Position numbers and translations under genes: made by a program. 6,332 nt of DNA from Candidatus Dojkabacteria bacterium UBA3081. Lineage in GTDB: Bacteria; Patescibacteriota; Dojkabacteria; SC72. The DNA lies in assembly GCA_002366615.1 (NCBI GenBank), contig DFBL01000028.1, positions 1 through 6,332 of the forward strand. The letters are read 5' to 3'. Numbering within the stretch: the first letter of the stretch is position 1; each line of letters opens with the position of its first letter. Positions 5,899 through 6,332 of this stretch are shown here, one piece after another. The notes below the pieces were generated by a model. That model saw only the letters and a list, made by a program, of their open reading frames with translations. It searched no databases and was not told the DNA's origin.

Positions 5899-6311
5899 AC
5901 TCCTATTAGAAGAAACGATATCCATTCATCTACATTATTACCTGTTTCATATATACTCTCTTGGGATGGAGCAACTATTCTCTCTACCTCCTCTTTTGCT
6001 AAATCCAAAACATTGGTTGGGATTACAAAAGCTACCTCTCCTTGTGCTCCGAAATTTAATCTGTCCCTTGCTTCTTTTTCTAAATACCTATCGGTAGACA
6101 TATCTTTCATTTCTATTGAAAGGTGAAGGTTAGCGAGCCTTAACTCTTCCACCTCTCTCTCTGCCTGTTTTAATATTTCTAACTTCTGAGTCATTATGGT
6201 TATAGAGTTGATAACTGAGGTCATAATAATTACAGATACAACAATTGCGGAGAGTTTAAATAACCAATGATTGGATATCCCAGAGAATTCTGATTCCTTT
6301 CTTCTTTGCAA
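5895..6311 (-). CDS. FtsB/DivIC-like septum formation initiator protein
   Basis: A small single-pass membrane protein of the cell-division FtsB/DivIC family, which bridges septal peptidoglycan synthases and other division proteins. Taken from the TTG at 6311 it has 138 residues: a basic N-terminus, a membrane segment (about 17-39), a coiled coil (about 41-72), then the family's conserved end YLEKEARDRLNFGAQGEVAF (76-95). A 40-residue tail follows, ending in DEWISFLLIGV with a Trp in a hydrophobic segment. Classic FtsB (about 100 residues) lacks this tail. The start is uncertain: the frame stays open to the window edge (seven more codons to 6332), so the gene may begin outside. A GAGAGG-like ribosome-binding site a few bases upstream favours the TTG. 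The TGA stop overlaps the tRNA-fMet promoter. FtsL is an alternative, but the post-coil motif fits FtsB/DivIC better. Confidence 0.82.
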   Translation of the reverse strand: MQRRKESEFSGISNHWLFKLSAIVVSVIIMTSVINSITIMTQKLEILKQAEREVEELRLANLHLSIEMKDMSTDRYLEKEARDRLNFGAQGEVAFVIPTNVLDLAKEEVERIVAPSQESIYETGNNVDEWISFLLIGV

Positions 6312-6332
6312 TACCCTCTCTCTATTTTTTAT

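Noticed and set aside
5821..6126. A plus-strand open frame of 101 codons
   Set aside because: It starts inside tRNA-fMet and runs antisense to the FtsB-like gene, whose family features are clear.

Overview
The window is AT-rich bacterial DNA. Every supported gene lies on the minus strand, so transcription runs from high to low coordinates. In that order they are: an FtsB/DivIC-like division protein (5895-6311, 5' end possibly outside the window), initiator tRNA-fMet (5781-5855), an elongation factor P homologue (5001-5561), a second CAU tRNA, probably elongator tRNA-Met (4883-4959), the membrane AAA+ protease FtsH (2988-4859), DNA polymerase I (260-2947), and the 5' part of a small membrane-anchored winged-helix-like protein (1-233, running off the left edge). 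No mobile element, CRISPR array or clear phage gene is present.

Organism: the standard code fits. The large genes contain no in-frame TGA, and TGA ends the FtsB-like gene. The proteins are bacterial but divergent: FtsH has a Leu in place of the pore-loop Phe, EF-P has Arg instead of Lys at its loop tip, the PolA proofreading domain is degenerate, and the FtsB-like protein carries an extra tail ending in a Trp-containing segment. Together with compact spacing and uneven use of Shine-Dalgarno sites, this suggests a Candidate Phyla Radiation (Patescibacteria) genome. That placement is inference, not proof.

Layout and expression: the right part (4883-6311) alternates proteins with the two methionine tRNAs. 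Each tRNA has a consensus-like -10 box just upstream. The tRNA-fMet promoter has a -35 box overlapping the stop codon of the FtsB-like gene, and the tRNA-Met promoter is an extended -10 type. The tRNA-Met gene ends 23 bases before the ftsH start with no terminator between them, so a tRNA-Met/ftsH/polA/wHTH transcript processed at the tRNA is plausible. The only long gene-free stretch (5562-5780) holds a possible efp promoter, a weak hairpin and an unexplained 53-codon open frame without a start codon.

The genes are housekeeping: translation initiation (tRNA-fMet), relief of ribosome stalling (EF-P), membrane proteolysis (FtsH), DNA repair and Okazaki-fragment processing (PolA) and division (FtsB-like). 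I see no convincing new system. The points worth a second look are residue substitutions in otherwise conserved machines and the tRNA-led gene arrangement.
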